Shown here: positions 10,663 through 21,499 of the stretch, piece after piece | How positions within the stretch are numbered: position 1 is the first letter of the stretch | Layout: each line of letters opens with the position of its first letter | Assembly: GCA_006503535.1 (NCBI GenBank) | Contig: QYRS01000017.1 | Coordinates: forward strand, 124,001 to 188,000 | Source: Arthrinium phaeospermum | Taxonomy: Eukaryota; Ascomycota; Sordariomycetes; Amphisphaeriales; Apiosporaceae | DNA: 64,000 bases | Reading direction: 5' to 3' | The notes under the pieces: model-generated | The model's database searches: none | Seen by the model: the letters and a program-made list of their open reading frames with translations, nothing else | What the model was told of the DNA's origin: nothing | Position numbers and translations under genes: made by a program

Positions 10663-12325
10663 ATGGCTGCCGCTCCGCAAGGCGTCGAGAGTACCACCGT
10701 CACCACCACCACGCCCGTCACTACTACTACCGAAGTCGAGCACGACAAGAACAAGCCAAAGCGCGACTGCAGAACCATGTGGAGCGCCCGTGCCGCCTTT
10801 CTGCGGACCAAGAGGGCCATTGTTGGCATCTCCATCTTCGTCGTCCTCATCATCCTCCTCATCTGTAAGTCCAAAACGTCGCATTGAAGGGCGCAAAACT
10901 TTCCCATCGCCATCTGGCATCTGTCAGATCTGTCATCGAAACCCTAAACTAATCCATCGGCCTGGTGCCTGCGTCTAGCTCTCGGCGGTACACATTATCT
11001 CGATGGCAGCTCAAGGGGAAGGATACCCGAGGAAGGTGAATCGAAGACCTGTAAGTGCTACCAATCTCTACTGCTACTCCTCTTCCATTCTACCAAAGTC
11101 CCGACGCAATGTTGGTGTTGCCGTCGTCGTCGCCACCGCCGCCGCTATTATCATCGCAAGTGTCCTCGCAATCTATCACGCCGCCCGATACCCCCCAAAA
11201 AGCAACAGGGTCGTCGCTCGGCCCTTGTCTTGTCTGAGGACGGCGCGGTGGTCAGACTTTCCCGGCACCCGACTCCGATGCTGGGAATGGTCATGGTGGT
11301 GGCCAATGGCTACAATGCGGAGGCGGCGCGGCGCACTGCTATGGAGACCCTTGCTCAATTACAGTTTTTGTTTATTCGTACACGAGGAACCTTCTTAAGC
11401 TAATGCGAATCTTCCTCCTCCAACAGTGCCGCAATCAAATGCCCGTAGGCAATTCCCCGGAAGCATAAAGAATGGCACTGCGTTACGCATCATGGCCCTG
11501 GGCGCCTCAACCGTCAAGGGTCAGAACTCGCCCGGCGACAACGGTTTCCGCAAGGAGCTGCGCGACGAGCTCGTGGGGATGGGCGTGCCGGTGAACATGG
11601 TAGGCTCCGTCAAGGCCGGCACCATGCCCGACAACGAGTGCGAGGCGCAAGGTGGCGCGCGCGTCTCCGAGGTCTTCCGGCGCGCGAAGAAAGTCGTCCC
11701 CGACATGCAACCCAACGTCTTCCTCATCAACGCCGGCGTCAACAACGCCCTGCAGCTGTTCGAGCTCGAGACGGCCGGGCGCGACATGGAGGACATGGTC
11801 AACTACCTGCTCGACACGTCGCCGCGCTCCTTTGTCGTCATCAGCACCCTGCTCACCAACACGCTCAAGGACTGCGAGCAGTACATGCTGCAGGTCAACC
11901 AGCAGCTCTGGGACGTCTATGCCAAGCTCGAGCGCGAGGGCAAGTGGGTGCTCATGGCCGACATGCACTACCTCGGCAAGGACCCCGACGCCATCCTGCC
12001 CTCCGACATCACCCCCGACGGCACCCACCCGACCGCCGAGGCCTACAGCAAGATGGGCAAGATCTTCGTCAAGGCCATCAAGCGCGCCGACGCACTGGGC
12101 TACATCCAGGAGCCCGTGCCCAACGGCATCGCCGCCGATGGTGAGGCCGAGGCGCTGGAGGCGGCGGCGGCTGCTGCTGCTGCTGCCCAGGCCGGGGATC
12201 AGCCCCTCGCGAAGCGATTCGCCGCGGCCGCGGACGACACGATCAAATGGATGTCGGCGGAAGAGGGCCGGGCCCGGTTCATGCTGCACCGCCGCGCGTG
12301 GTGCGGCGTGCCGGACGAGGCGTGA
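10663..12325 (+). CDS. membrane-anchored SGNH/GDSL-type hydrolase
   Basis: Three exons, join(10663..10864, 10979..11050, 11427..12325), 390 residues. Both donors are GTAAGT; branch sites CTAAT and GCTAAT precede the CTAG and ACAG acceptors. The frame runs through both junctions. A Thr-rich cytosolic N terminus is followed by one membrane helix (AIVGISIFVVLIILLI), then a short linker and the SGNH domain. Block I is LRIMALGASTVKG (Ser in GAST), block III is LINAGVNN, and block V is DGTHPT with the Asp/His pair. This predicts a type II membrane esterase or lipase facing a lumen or the cell wall. The C-terminal tail has a poly-Ala run. The second intron (376 bp) is long for this window, so an extra exon is possible. 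Substrate unknown. Confidence 0.82.
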
Positions 12326-13515
12326 TGAAACGATTGCAACGAGCGGACGAGCGACATTTAGCGAGCGAGAAGCGAAGATGCATCATTTTTCGATCTTCCT
12401 TCATTCTGTTTTCTTCCGATGGGGGTCACGGTACGCACAATGCATGGATGGGTGTGGATTTCGAGCAAAAAGAACACACCTGGGCGTTTTACGGGCATCT
12501 GGGAGATTTGCTTTGGTTTACCTGGGGGAGAGAGAGCATACCAGTCTATTGTGACTGGGAGCGAGCATATACGACCGACTTGTTTTGTTCGTGGTTCAAG
12601 CAAAACCGCATCGTCAAATCTACGAGGAGCACACATGCAGACACGACAAAACGGAGGTTCTAAAACAGACAAATTACGAGCCAACGAAGTTCGGCCCTGT
12701 ACTATTATCACATAGACGCCACCAATAATCAATTGGTCGTCAAGCGACTACATAATAATTCCCCCATGATGAAATATCCATATCTTCGTTTTTGAAACTC
12801 GTGTGAGCCGCTACATATGTACAATCGATGCCTGAGGGAATTCGGGACGTGCCAGCCAGGAACACAGCATCACCCCGCCTAAAAGATAGTTCCAACGGTT
12901 TCGACACGTGCGACGGCGCACCGGCGCGCCCAACCATCATCAAGCCACCACATCTTATTCCGCGTAACATGCTTTCTCTTCGTACCTCGAATACCCTGTG
13001 CGTCGCAATTCAATTTGCTCGATGCTGAATCGGACAGAGAGGCGTGAGTAACCCACCAGATCGTCAATCAAATCACATGTGTTACGTACACATCTTTGAC
13101 AGCCCATGACAGCGGGCCCAAATGAAAATATGACGTCACCGCGTTTCATTCAAACTCGGCAGACCCGGGTCTGGTCTAGACCACCGTCGCTCTCTCCCTG
13201 GACGAACGCCCTTGCAAACTGACGCACGACAAATCGCCCGTGCTGTAAGTTCGATGTCGATGTTTGCAGATAGGAGAGAGTTGGGGGGTCGTTAGTCATA
13301 CATAAGGTTGCTTGACAACTGCCGATTTTACCCCAGACGAACTGTTGTTTCTGCCAAGACCTCCCGTCTTATCTCTACCTTTTCGCGAATCAGTTTCATT
13401 TACTACAAACAGACTGACTCTCTTAAGTAAAACACCAGAGCGCGCTCACCACCCACCACCCACCCACCGTACATATTACTGCCAATCCGCCGAGACGGGA
13501 AATAACAACAAGACA
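12326..13515. other. intergenic region
   Basis: 3' flank of the SGNH gene and promoter/leader of the next gene (CA- and CT-rich before the ATG). No gene is seen. Confidence 0.4.
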
Positions 13516-13869
13516 ATGTCGTCATCGTCGCCCTCTGACCAACAACATCCCGCTGCTGCTGCTGCATCGCAGGCAGCACCCCCGCTGGACAGCAGCAGCG
13601 AGCAGGCACCCCTGGACCAGGCCAAGGACAAGGCCGCTGAGGTTAGCGGCGGCGGCGCCCACCAGCACGTTGATTCGAGCGAGTCCACCGGTCCGACCCT
13701 GCCGCTCAAGTCCCACTTCAAGGGCATGCCGAGTCAATGGGAGAAGAACCGAAGTAAGTCGTTTAATCCGCCGTTTACTTGAAAGAATTTTCCTGCATTC
13801 TCTGCAATTGTCTTCATTCCTAGTCCAGGTTGCTAATTCTTCGCTGGGATAATAGAGAAGGATACTTGA
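13516..13869 (+). CDS. small Ala/Ser-rich hypothetical protein (83 aa)
   Basis: Two exons, join(13516..13753, 13856..13869). The intron has a GTAAGT donor, a GCTAATT branch site and an ATAATAG acceptor. The second exon is only 14 nt and adds a lysine-rich end. Unspliced, the frame would continue into low-quality sequence. The protein is disordered: Ser/Ala/Gln-rich at the N terminus, and the tail HFKGMPSQWEKNR looks like a conserved short motif. No signal peptide. I do not recognise a named family. Confidence 0.6.
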
Positions 13870-15467
13870 TTGTTCGGAAAGGTCCGATTGCTTGCAGGGC
13901 CATCAACTGTCGGGGATAACGATAACGGGGAAAATCTAACGGTTATGGGGAAGAACTGGGCCCGGGCTCATTAGCAGTGGGGGGACGGGCCAGCATAAAG
14001 AAATTATCCATCGCCGATTTTCTTATTACATTCTAAAGTACTCTTTTGGCAGAAAGAGAAGATAACCAATTACTTGATGGAATAAATGTCTTGCTGCCAG
14101 TATCTTACAGCTAATAATTAATGTCAAGAGGGCCCGTCGATCTTATGTATTCAAATACGTTGTTTTGGCTTACAGACTTGGTTTCGCAGGCCAACCCTAC
14201 CAATCAAGCCAATCACTAACCATCCATTGAAAACACGAATTAGTTCAATGTCAAGAAACAAACCTTTCATCATTAGAAATCCTCTAAGGGGGCTCGTAAC
14301 TGCGCGACGAGTCGATTGACTCCAAGGTCTTGACAATAACCAACACTGCACTTCCCCGCGCCGAGCTTGTCGCGTGTTCACACAAGACCCGGGGCCATCG
14401 TCTCGCTGTAGTGCTTAGCTGCCCATGAAATTCAAGCCACTCTAGATACAGGTCTCGGTAGGTATTGGCTAGTCATCTTAAGTAAAGCGTTGTGGGCGGT
14501 GAGTGGCATACGTCAAAGACGCCCAATGATAACGCATAATGTGTGATTAACTCAGAGACGGATGGGATTGTGAGATTTCCGGTGGCATAGAAACATGGCG
14601 TTTGTAAAGACCATCGCCAATATATGCTGAACCGGCGAGTACAAGAAAGGACATACATGAAACCCCTGGACAGCAAGTGCAGTGCAGTCTTGTTGATCGG
14701 CTGGCAATGTGTTGCTCGGATTTATGGGTCGGGGTAAACGAGAACTGCAGGATGCAGGTGCGTAGCCTAACAGAATCTTCACACCTCCTGCATACTCCGT
14801 ACTGCCCCGTGCAATTAGTGCACCTTCGGGTCTACACAGCCTCACCTGGTCATGTTTTCTTCCCACTCCGCCTCTCCCCTTCCGATTCATACCAGGTATA
14901 TCTGCCAGAAACAGAAGACTCATAGAGAGTGACTGTACAGGATCCCTCGTTTTCCTTGCCAGTCATTCTTTTCGTCTTGGAACACATAATATTCATCTAC
15001 CGTCTGAACATGTCGAACAATTCGCCAAATCCGTCTTGGTCACTGTTCAAGTTTAGTAGCCTTGAGCTCAGCTTTAATTTCGGGTATTCTGCCAGTTGCT
15101 GTGTTTGGCGGTGGCTTTGTTTTAGCACAATCACAAGACTCGCCAATTTCCCCTGATAGGCCAATGCTGTGCTCATCTCCATGCATAGATCAGGCGACCT
15201 TGGATGCCTAGCGAGTGACGGGGGGCAGATGCTTGGGTTACACTGAAGTCGAGGGAAGCTTACAACCAATAGATTGGTGACAGGCTGTGTCGTGCTCAAG
15301 GCAAACACTACCCCGCTCAGCCTGGAAGATGGCGTTCTTGACAACTCGAGCGAGGTTGTGAAGAGTCTCAAATAGCTACTTGTTACTTCATTTCATCGTG
15401 TGCTAATACTTCAATTCTCCATCCCTATTGTGTAAGATTGCAAGGACATCAGCTATTGTGAAACACA
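13870..15467. other. gene-free region of 1.6 kb
   Basis: No convincing coding frame on either strand. It holds the 3' flank of the small gene and the promoter of the NLR gene. Confidence 0.4.
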
Positions 15468-18436
15468 ATGGATCCATTGTCGGGGCTCGCTATTGCTGCA
15501 GCTGTGGTGCAGTTTGCTGACATTGGCGTGCAGCTGATGATGAAAACCTGGTCCAAGTACAAAAGAGGGCTCGAGGAGAAAGAACACGAACGCTTGAAAA
15601 GCTCGACTGAAGAGAAGGAGAGAGAAGAGCAGGAAACTGGAGTGGAAGTAGCTGACGAGACTGAACTAAAAGAGGTTTTGAAACAGTTGTCCCTCTTCAG
15701 CAAAACCTTCAGGAAGTCGGCAGATCATGTCGCCCCTCATATATCGACCGGGCCAGCAGAGAGGCAGCTGCTACGGCTATGTGACGAGTGCGACAGCATT
15801 GCAAAGGACTTGCAGGGTGGCTCTATGGACATTAAGCTATCTTCTGCAAAGGACCCCAAAGCCAAAACGCCGGATGAGGTTGGAGGAACAGTCAAGGCTG
15901 GAACAGAAAGAGGCGAACGCACAGTCGTGGGATTGTGGGACAGACGGAAAGTCAAGAAAATGCTGCGCAGGCTCCAGGACCTGCAACAAAGTACTACAAT
16001 GACTATCCTCTTATGCCTTTGGTACGTGTCATCCCATTGGTATGAAAAGCTCCTTGGTACATGGCTTATATATACGACAGGGAAGATTCAAAACAATCCC
16101 AGAGATGGGAGGTCGAATTCAGCTCAAAGCTGGATTGTCTGTTCTCGTTACTTGGACAGACAGATTCTTCAGTCGCGAGCTCGTCCACTAGCACATCTGG
16201 GAACCAGCCCAACTCCCTCGCAGATCCCTCCGGAGTATTCTCGCACATGGCTTTAGCCGACAAGATGAGAATCAAAGATGACTTCCAAAAGACACTCAGA
16301 GATGAGTCCTCAGCTGTGGACAAGATCTACAAAGAACTCACAGGTCGCTTTTGGCACAGAAGTTGGCGCCCTGAACGTTCAAGCTCTGATCCAGAAACCA
16401 GTAAGCTTGTGACACCTGCTATCCTGCCGGATCTTGTCAGCCACATGACGGATACCCTTCGCTTTGAGACCTTCAATGGAAGGAGGGAGGCGATTGCACA
16501 GAATTTTCGATCGACCTATCACTGGATATTTGATCGTCAGCCCAAGAGTACCCCTGATGGCCCATTGTGGCACAGCTTTCCCGATTGGCTCGAGGGTACT
16601 TCCGACTCGGTATATTGGATCACTGGGAAGCCTGGCTCGGGAAAATCCACGATTATGAAATACATTGCGGAAAGTGCTATTACTATGGATCACCTTCAGA
16701 CGTGGTCCAGCCCGCTCCCGGTCATTCTGGTCAGCTACTACGCTTGGATTGTTGGCCACAACCTCCAGAAGTCATGGGATGGCCTGAAAAGAACCATATT
16801 GCACCAAGCACTGAGCAAACAGCCCAGGATCATATCTTTGGTCAGCCCGAGGCGATGGGCTTTAGCAAACGCGCTTCCATATAGGCAGAAATTCCCTCCT
16901 TGGGAAAGCTGGGAAGTGGAAGAGTCTTTCAATCTTTTGCTCAAGAAATGTGGCCGAGCCATCAAAATCGCACTGTTCATTGACGGCCTCGATGAATTCG
17001 ACATGGACCCAGCGGAAGTTGTGAAGCTAATCAACGATATTGCTTCTACATCAATCGACACGCTCAAAATTTGTGTGGCGAGCCGGCCTTGGACAGAGTT
17101 TGATGACGCATTCAATGGAGTTCCTCTGTTGCAGATGCACCTTCTCACATTGGAGGACACGAAGGTGTTCGTTTCGGGAAAGCTGGACGAGAATCCGGGA
17201 TTCAAAGAGATTCGCAATATCTACCCGCGCGAGGCTGACGACATCAAGAAGCAGATTGTGGATAGATCTCTAGGTGTCTTCTTGTGGGTTAATGTCGTAA
17301 TACGCTCCCTTTTGCAAGCTTTGTCGGAGGGTGAAAGCATTTCCGACCTAAAGAAGACGATGAGTTCGCTGCCCAGCGACATATCGACACTATACGACTT
17401 GATTTGGGCAGGAATCCAGGAGAACAAACGTCGCGATGGATCCTGGATGATTCGGGCAGTGGTGGCAGCGCAAGGGCCACTTTCATATTTATCTATGTGG
17501 TTCGCCGTCGAGTCAAAGACTGAGCGCGTCGACATCGATAAGTTGTCAATTGACTTCACAATCCACGCGTCTAGATCTCTTAGACGTCGATTAGCGTCTC
17601 GGACCCGAGGCATCCTCGAGATGACAGGCGAGGGCCACAAATCCGTGCACTTTTCTCACCGCACTGCAAGAGATTGGGCAAGACAAGATAAGGTGTGGAC
17701 AGACATCTGCTCTTATTATGGAGATGAATTCGATGCCAACTTTGCACTCTTCGAAGGCGAAACATTGGCCTTGAGCCATCCTGCCGGCAACTATACACCG
17801 AGCTCGTTTTGGGAAGCGATCACGAAGAGTCTGTGGTACGCGTCTCAGTACTGTCAAAGCCAAGCAGATGAGGAACGATTAGTCCCCCTGATGGACTACT
17901 TCAACGAGAAGATCCAGAAAACCTATGAAGTTTCCAAGACTCACTGGACAGCTGTCGTGCAATCAAGATACCAACATTGGTCAACTGAACAAGATCGCTC
18001 GGGGCCCCACAGCACATTCATGGATCTAGCTGCTCAATTCTCCTTACTTCCTTACATCCAAACAAAGACAACGTCAGTCTCAGAGCTACCAAATCTGAAG
18101 GGCGCTACAGATCGTCACAGTCTGGTAGAGTGTGCAACTTTTGGGTACGAGTACTTCAATGATTCTACCCTTGCAGCCTCCAACCGCCTTCCACCCATAC
18201 CAACCGCGCAAAGGCTCGCGACGGTGAGGTTCTTGCTAGATGCAGGTTCGACGCCCAGCAAGCAATATTGGGCTAGATTAGAAGAAGCCAAGAAGAGTTG
18301 CGGTGATGATGGGATGCTGTTAGACTATTTTACTGAGGTAGGTGCGATGGTCAAAGCGAAAAGGAGTGTTCGTAGCCAAGCCAAGGCCAAACTCGGCCGA
18401 TTTTCTTCTGTTTTTAGTTCATCACGATCAGCATGA
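15468..18436 (+). CDS. NACHT-type NLR (STAND NTPase) without C-terminal repeats
   Basis: Two exons, join(15468..16021, 16081..18436), 969 residues; the 59-bp intron has a GTACGT donor and a GACAG acceptor. The N-terminal domain starts MDPLSGLAIAAAVVQFADIG, a common start of fungal NLR-type proteins, and is followed by a charged helical stretch. The NTPase has Walker A GKPGSGKS at about 367-374, Walker B IALFIDGLDEFD at about 481-492 and the CVASRPW sensor block. Typical fungal NLRs end in WD40, ankyrin or TPR repeats; here the ~400 residues after the NTPase show none and end in a basic Ser-rich tail. The family acts in heterokaryon incompatibility and non-self response. The role of this member is not known. 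Confidence 0.88.
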
Positions 18437-18764
18437 TAGGTAAATAGGGGTATGAAACTCAATCGGAGTTTATGATTCAGAGTCTTGTCTTTTGAATAAT
18501 CAACTGCTTGATTATTCCACTTCCTATTTGTTTATACCGTTATACCCCCGGTTACGACAAGGAAGTAAACGAATGAACTCCCCCATATGTTCCGGAATAT
18601 CCTTACCGTCCGAGACAGCCGTATAAGCCCTCCTACCGGTGCGTTAGCCTTGTTATGCGATGTGCGAGACGAAGACTGACCATCCGCCTTGAAAAGGGAT
18701 TAAACAAACATTGCACGATCAAACACCTTATTGGAGCGTACCTACACAGTGCCTTCAGATAAGC
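18437..18764. other. convergent intergenic region
   Basis: 3' flanks of the NLR and DUF302-like genes. Nothing else is seen. Confidence 0.4.
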
Positions 18765-19424
18765 TTAGATCCTTGATTTGGATCCCTCGACATTTGCCTC
18801 CAGCCCCGCCGCTTTTGCCAAAACCTCGTGCAGGGCCCTGTCTAAGCCCAGGGCAATCTCGTCCACTTCCCTGATACCCGTGTTTCCCAACGTGCTGCTT
18901 GGTCTGTCGTATTCGAACCAAACCCGGTCCACGTCTAGTTCTTCCCCTTTCTTCTCTCTCATTCTATCCCCGTGCGTCGGGGAGACAACCACCTCTCGCA
19001 GCAACGCCACGCGTATCGGGGCGTACAGCGCCGTCTGCCCACGGAGCCGCAGCATCTGCGCCGCTTTGTACGGATTCCCGATCTCGTACTGTAAGGCCTC
19101 TTTGATGTTGGTACTTGTCGGCGTGCCCGTACTGTCGTAGCTAGCCCCCTGTGGTTTGGCGACGGTGGCTACTGCCTGCAAGATGGGGCCAAAGTTGCGA
19201 GGCTGCGCGCCAAACCGATTCAGCATGGGCAGCATCCGGAGCGCCTCGCCCGCCGCAGCCAGGTCGCCGACATCTAGGTGACGCTGGTAGGTGCGGTCCA
19301 GCAGTGGTACGGCGGCTTCCAGTGCGGCCTTGGCTTCGGCAAAAGAGCGGCGGCAGGGCACGGTGCAGTGTTCTATATGGACCGTTGTGACGGAGCTGTG
19401 ATATTGGGGATGACGATCTTCCAT
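18765..19424 (-). CDS. DUF302-like protein
   Basis: Single-exon gene of 219 residues; the longer upstream frame begins with TTG, so the ATG at 19424 is used. The pattern is that of fungal DUF302-type proteins: an N-terminal strand-helix (VTTVHIEHCTVPCRRSFAEAKAALEAAVP), a central YEIGNPYKAAQMLRLRGQTALYAPIRVALLREV, and the C-terminal WFEYDRPSSTLGNTGIREVDEIALGLDRALHEVL. The fold is a small alpha+beta barrel; no catalytic function is established. No signal peptide is seen. It is convergent with the NLR gene. Confidence 0.78.
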   Translation of the reverse strand: MEDRHPQYHSSVTTVHIEHCTVPCRRSFAEAKAALEAAVPLLDRTYQRHLDVGDLAAAGEALRMLPMLNRFGAQPRNFGPILQAVATVAKPQGASYDSTGTPTSTNIKEALQYEIGNPYKAAQMLRLRGQTALYAPIRVALLREVVVSPTHGDRMREKKGEELDVDRVWFEYDRPSSTLGNTGIREVDEIALGLDRALHEVLAKAAGLEANVEGSKSRI

Positions 19425-19665
19425 GATGTTATTTATTTTCTCTCGCAAACTCAAGATGCCTCAATGGATATGAGAAGCAAGATGTCACCGCGTCAGGTGA
19501 AGATTGCGGGGTTGTGTTCGGTGGCTTGAGACGTGATTGGCACAACGAATCACACAGGCTTATTTTGTGCGTTGTGGCGGCTTACGAACGAAGCCCGTCA
19601 GATTGGTTGGAGGAAGCATTCTCAAACCGGAGGAACATTGACTTGTACATTTCTACGTCAGCCTG

Positions 19666-21168
19666 TCATGCAAAAGCCCCGAGAGGACCATTTTCCTCCC
19701 GGAACTTGTGTCCTTTCCCATAATCGCCTTCCCAGGCCAGCACCTTGTTTTGGACGCCCGGCTCGTACGTCACTTCAATGGTGCGTGGCTCCTCCCTGTC
19801 CCCAGCAGTGTATGACAATCCCCTCTCTCGGGCGCCACCAACTTGCCAATATGTGAGTCCATATCGCACAGGGTACTCCTCCCCGGGGATGCAACCGGGC
19901 GCGGCATCCCAGACCGAGCCCGCTCGTTGCCATAGGTGGGACATTTCGATCTTGGTAATGGAACGCCCACTCGCCATGGTTTTCATCACGGCCTCATCCC
20001 ATACGGCGTCAACATCTGTCAAAAAGACGTTGCGTATCTTGAGATGCTGCAGTCGAGGGTGGTGGGAAATGCATTGCTGCAAGGTCGCCTTGCTCAGAGG
20101 CAGCCCCTGGAGCCGCAACGTTTTCAGGCTGGGAAAACCTCCCTTGCGCATGACTCGCCGGAGAAGCGGCTCGAAGGGGGTGTTGTTGGTGGTGGATGTT
20201 GCGTCCGCTTTGAAAAAGCCTAGGGGTCGAAACAAGTGCAGGTCGAGGCTTTCGAGCTGGGACATGCCGCGGATGAACTTGACCACGGCTGTTAGTCGAG
20301 CCCCGGCCTCGAGCTCCGAGTCCGGAATCTCCTCTGGCGTGGGATCGTCGTCTTGCAAAGAGAAGAAGTCTTCGTGCAGGAGGGAGTTGCGCCTGAAAGG
20401 CAGTGTGGTGGATAGGCTTAGCGAAAACGACTTGATATGCTCTGTCACCCTGGCGCACCGTTCTTCCCCGAAGAGGCTCGGGGGAGCGGCGAACTCGTTG
20501 GTCGGGATGCTGCACTTCATGGTGTCGCGGAAGAGCCCAAGCCCCCGCACATGGACCTGCAAGTGGGTCAAGGAGGCCATCAAGATGCGGTAGGCTTGAA
20601 TGGCTCGCGCCCAGAGCCGCCGCCAGGCAAGATGGTCTACGTCCTCGGGGCCGATGCAGTCCCCCCTCGGCCTTGTGATCACTTTGGCCTCGAGGTTGAT
20701 CGCTTCCAGCTCCATCCCCCGAAGTTTGGTCAGAGCATCGGCCAGCGTCTGGAACACTACCGTTCCGTCGAATCTTACCAGCTCCTCACACCTTTCCGTG
20801 ACCAATGAGTCGAGGCCAGATGCTTTGGGCCGTGGCAGTGCAGCCCGGGTGTCCGCTTGGGATTGGATGGACGAGGTGCTTCCCCAGCCTGACTGTTCCT
20901 GCCCTCTCTGGTGCAAGTAGAGACAGACAAAGGTGATTGTTCGCAGACCGCAGCGGGTCTCTGGTGTCCTAACAATCTTGGCGAATCTGGAAAGGCCGGT
21001 GGAGGTGAGCGGGACGACCTGGTGCGCAAACAAGCGGCCAAAGGCATTCGCCAGCTTGGCTTTGCATGTCTTCGAAGCGAGCCGCAACTGTAGCATGGAC
21101 ATGGTATCCAGCTGTTGCCGGATGAGGTCCGCCACCTCCCATGGCAGCTTCTCGAGCATCGACACCAT
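19666..21168 (-). CDS. F-box protein with LRR-like repeats
   Basis: Single-exon gene of 500 residues. The N terminus MLEKLPWEVADLIRQQLDTMSMLQLRLASKTC is an F-box, the Skp1-binding motif of SCF ubiquitin ligases. Later segments contain leucine-rich repeat-like units (MSQLESLDLHLFRPLGFF, GGFPSLKTLRLQGLPLSKATLQQC, HHPRLQHLKIRNVFLTD), which in this protein type select the substrate. No signal or membrane segment. The target is unknown. The ~240 bp between it and the DUF302-like gene carry nothing else visible. Confidence 0.85.
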   Translation of the reverse strand: MVSMLEKLPWEVADLIRQQLDTMSMLQLRLASKTCKAKLANAFGRLFAHQVVPLTSTGLSRFAKIVRTPETRCGLRTITFVCLYLHQRGQEQSGWGSTSSIQSQADTRAALPRPKASGLDSLVTERCEELVRFDGTVVFQTLADALTKLRGMELEAINLEAKVITRPRGDCIGPEDVDHLAWRRLWARAIQAYRILMASLTHLQVHVRGLGLFRDTMKCSIPTNEFAAPPSLFGEERCARVTEHIKSFSLSLSTTLPFRRNSLLHEDFFSLQDDDPTPEEIPDSELEAGARLTAVVKFIRGMSQLESLDLHLFRPLGFFKADATSTTNNTPFEPLLRRVMRKGGFPSLKTLRLQGLPLSKATLQQCISHHPRLQHLKIRNVFLTDVDAVWDEAVMKTMASGRSITKIEMSHLWQRAGSVWDAAPGCIPGEEYPVRYGLTYWQVGGARERGLSYTAGDREEPRTIEVTYEPGVQNKVLAWEGDYGKGHKFREENGPLGAFA

Positions 21169-21499
21169 GGCACCTGCGGTTTAGTACTGGGAAGAATCAG
21201 AAGAGGACGCAGGGATTCGAGGAAAGTGCTGTTGGTGACGATTTACCGGGGTCACGGGGTTTATGCAGTCACCTTTTAGGACCAACAAGTCTTGGCTGCG
21301 CATCGTTACCAGTCGGACGGGTCAACCGACGCTTATCCCAATACAGAATGCAATCAACTTTGTGGGATCACCATTGTACCATCACGCAGATTATGTGTAA
21401 CGAGTGATGCCTTCATCCTTCATTGGGTAGGTAGATAAGCGAAACGTCTGCCCGTCCACAGTTTTTCCGCAGTTGACGCTTAAGATATGTTGGGAAACC
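21169..21499. other. intergenic region
   Basis: Promoter of the F-box gene. It contains GGTAGGTAG at 21426-21434, a motif that recurs in other intergenic parts of the window. Confidence 0.35.

Noticed and set aside
11507..12289. Minus-strand frame of 260 codons
   Set aside because: Antisense of the SGNH hydrolase exon.
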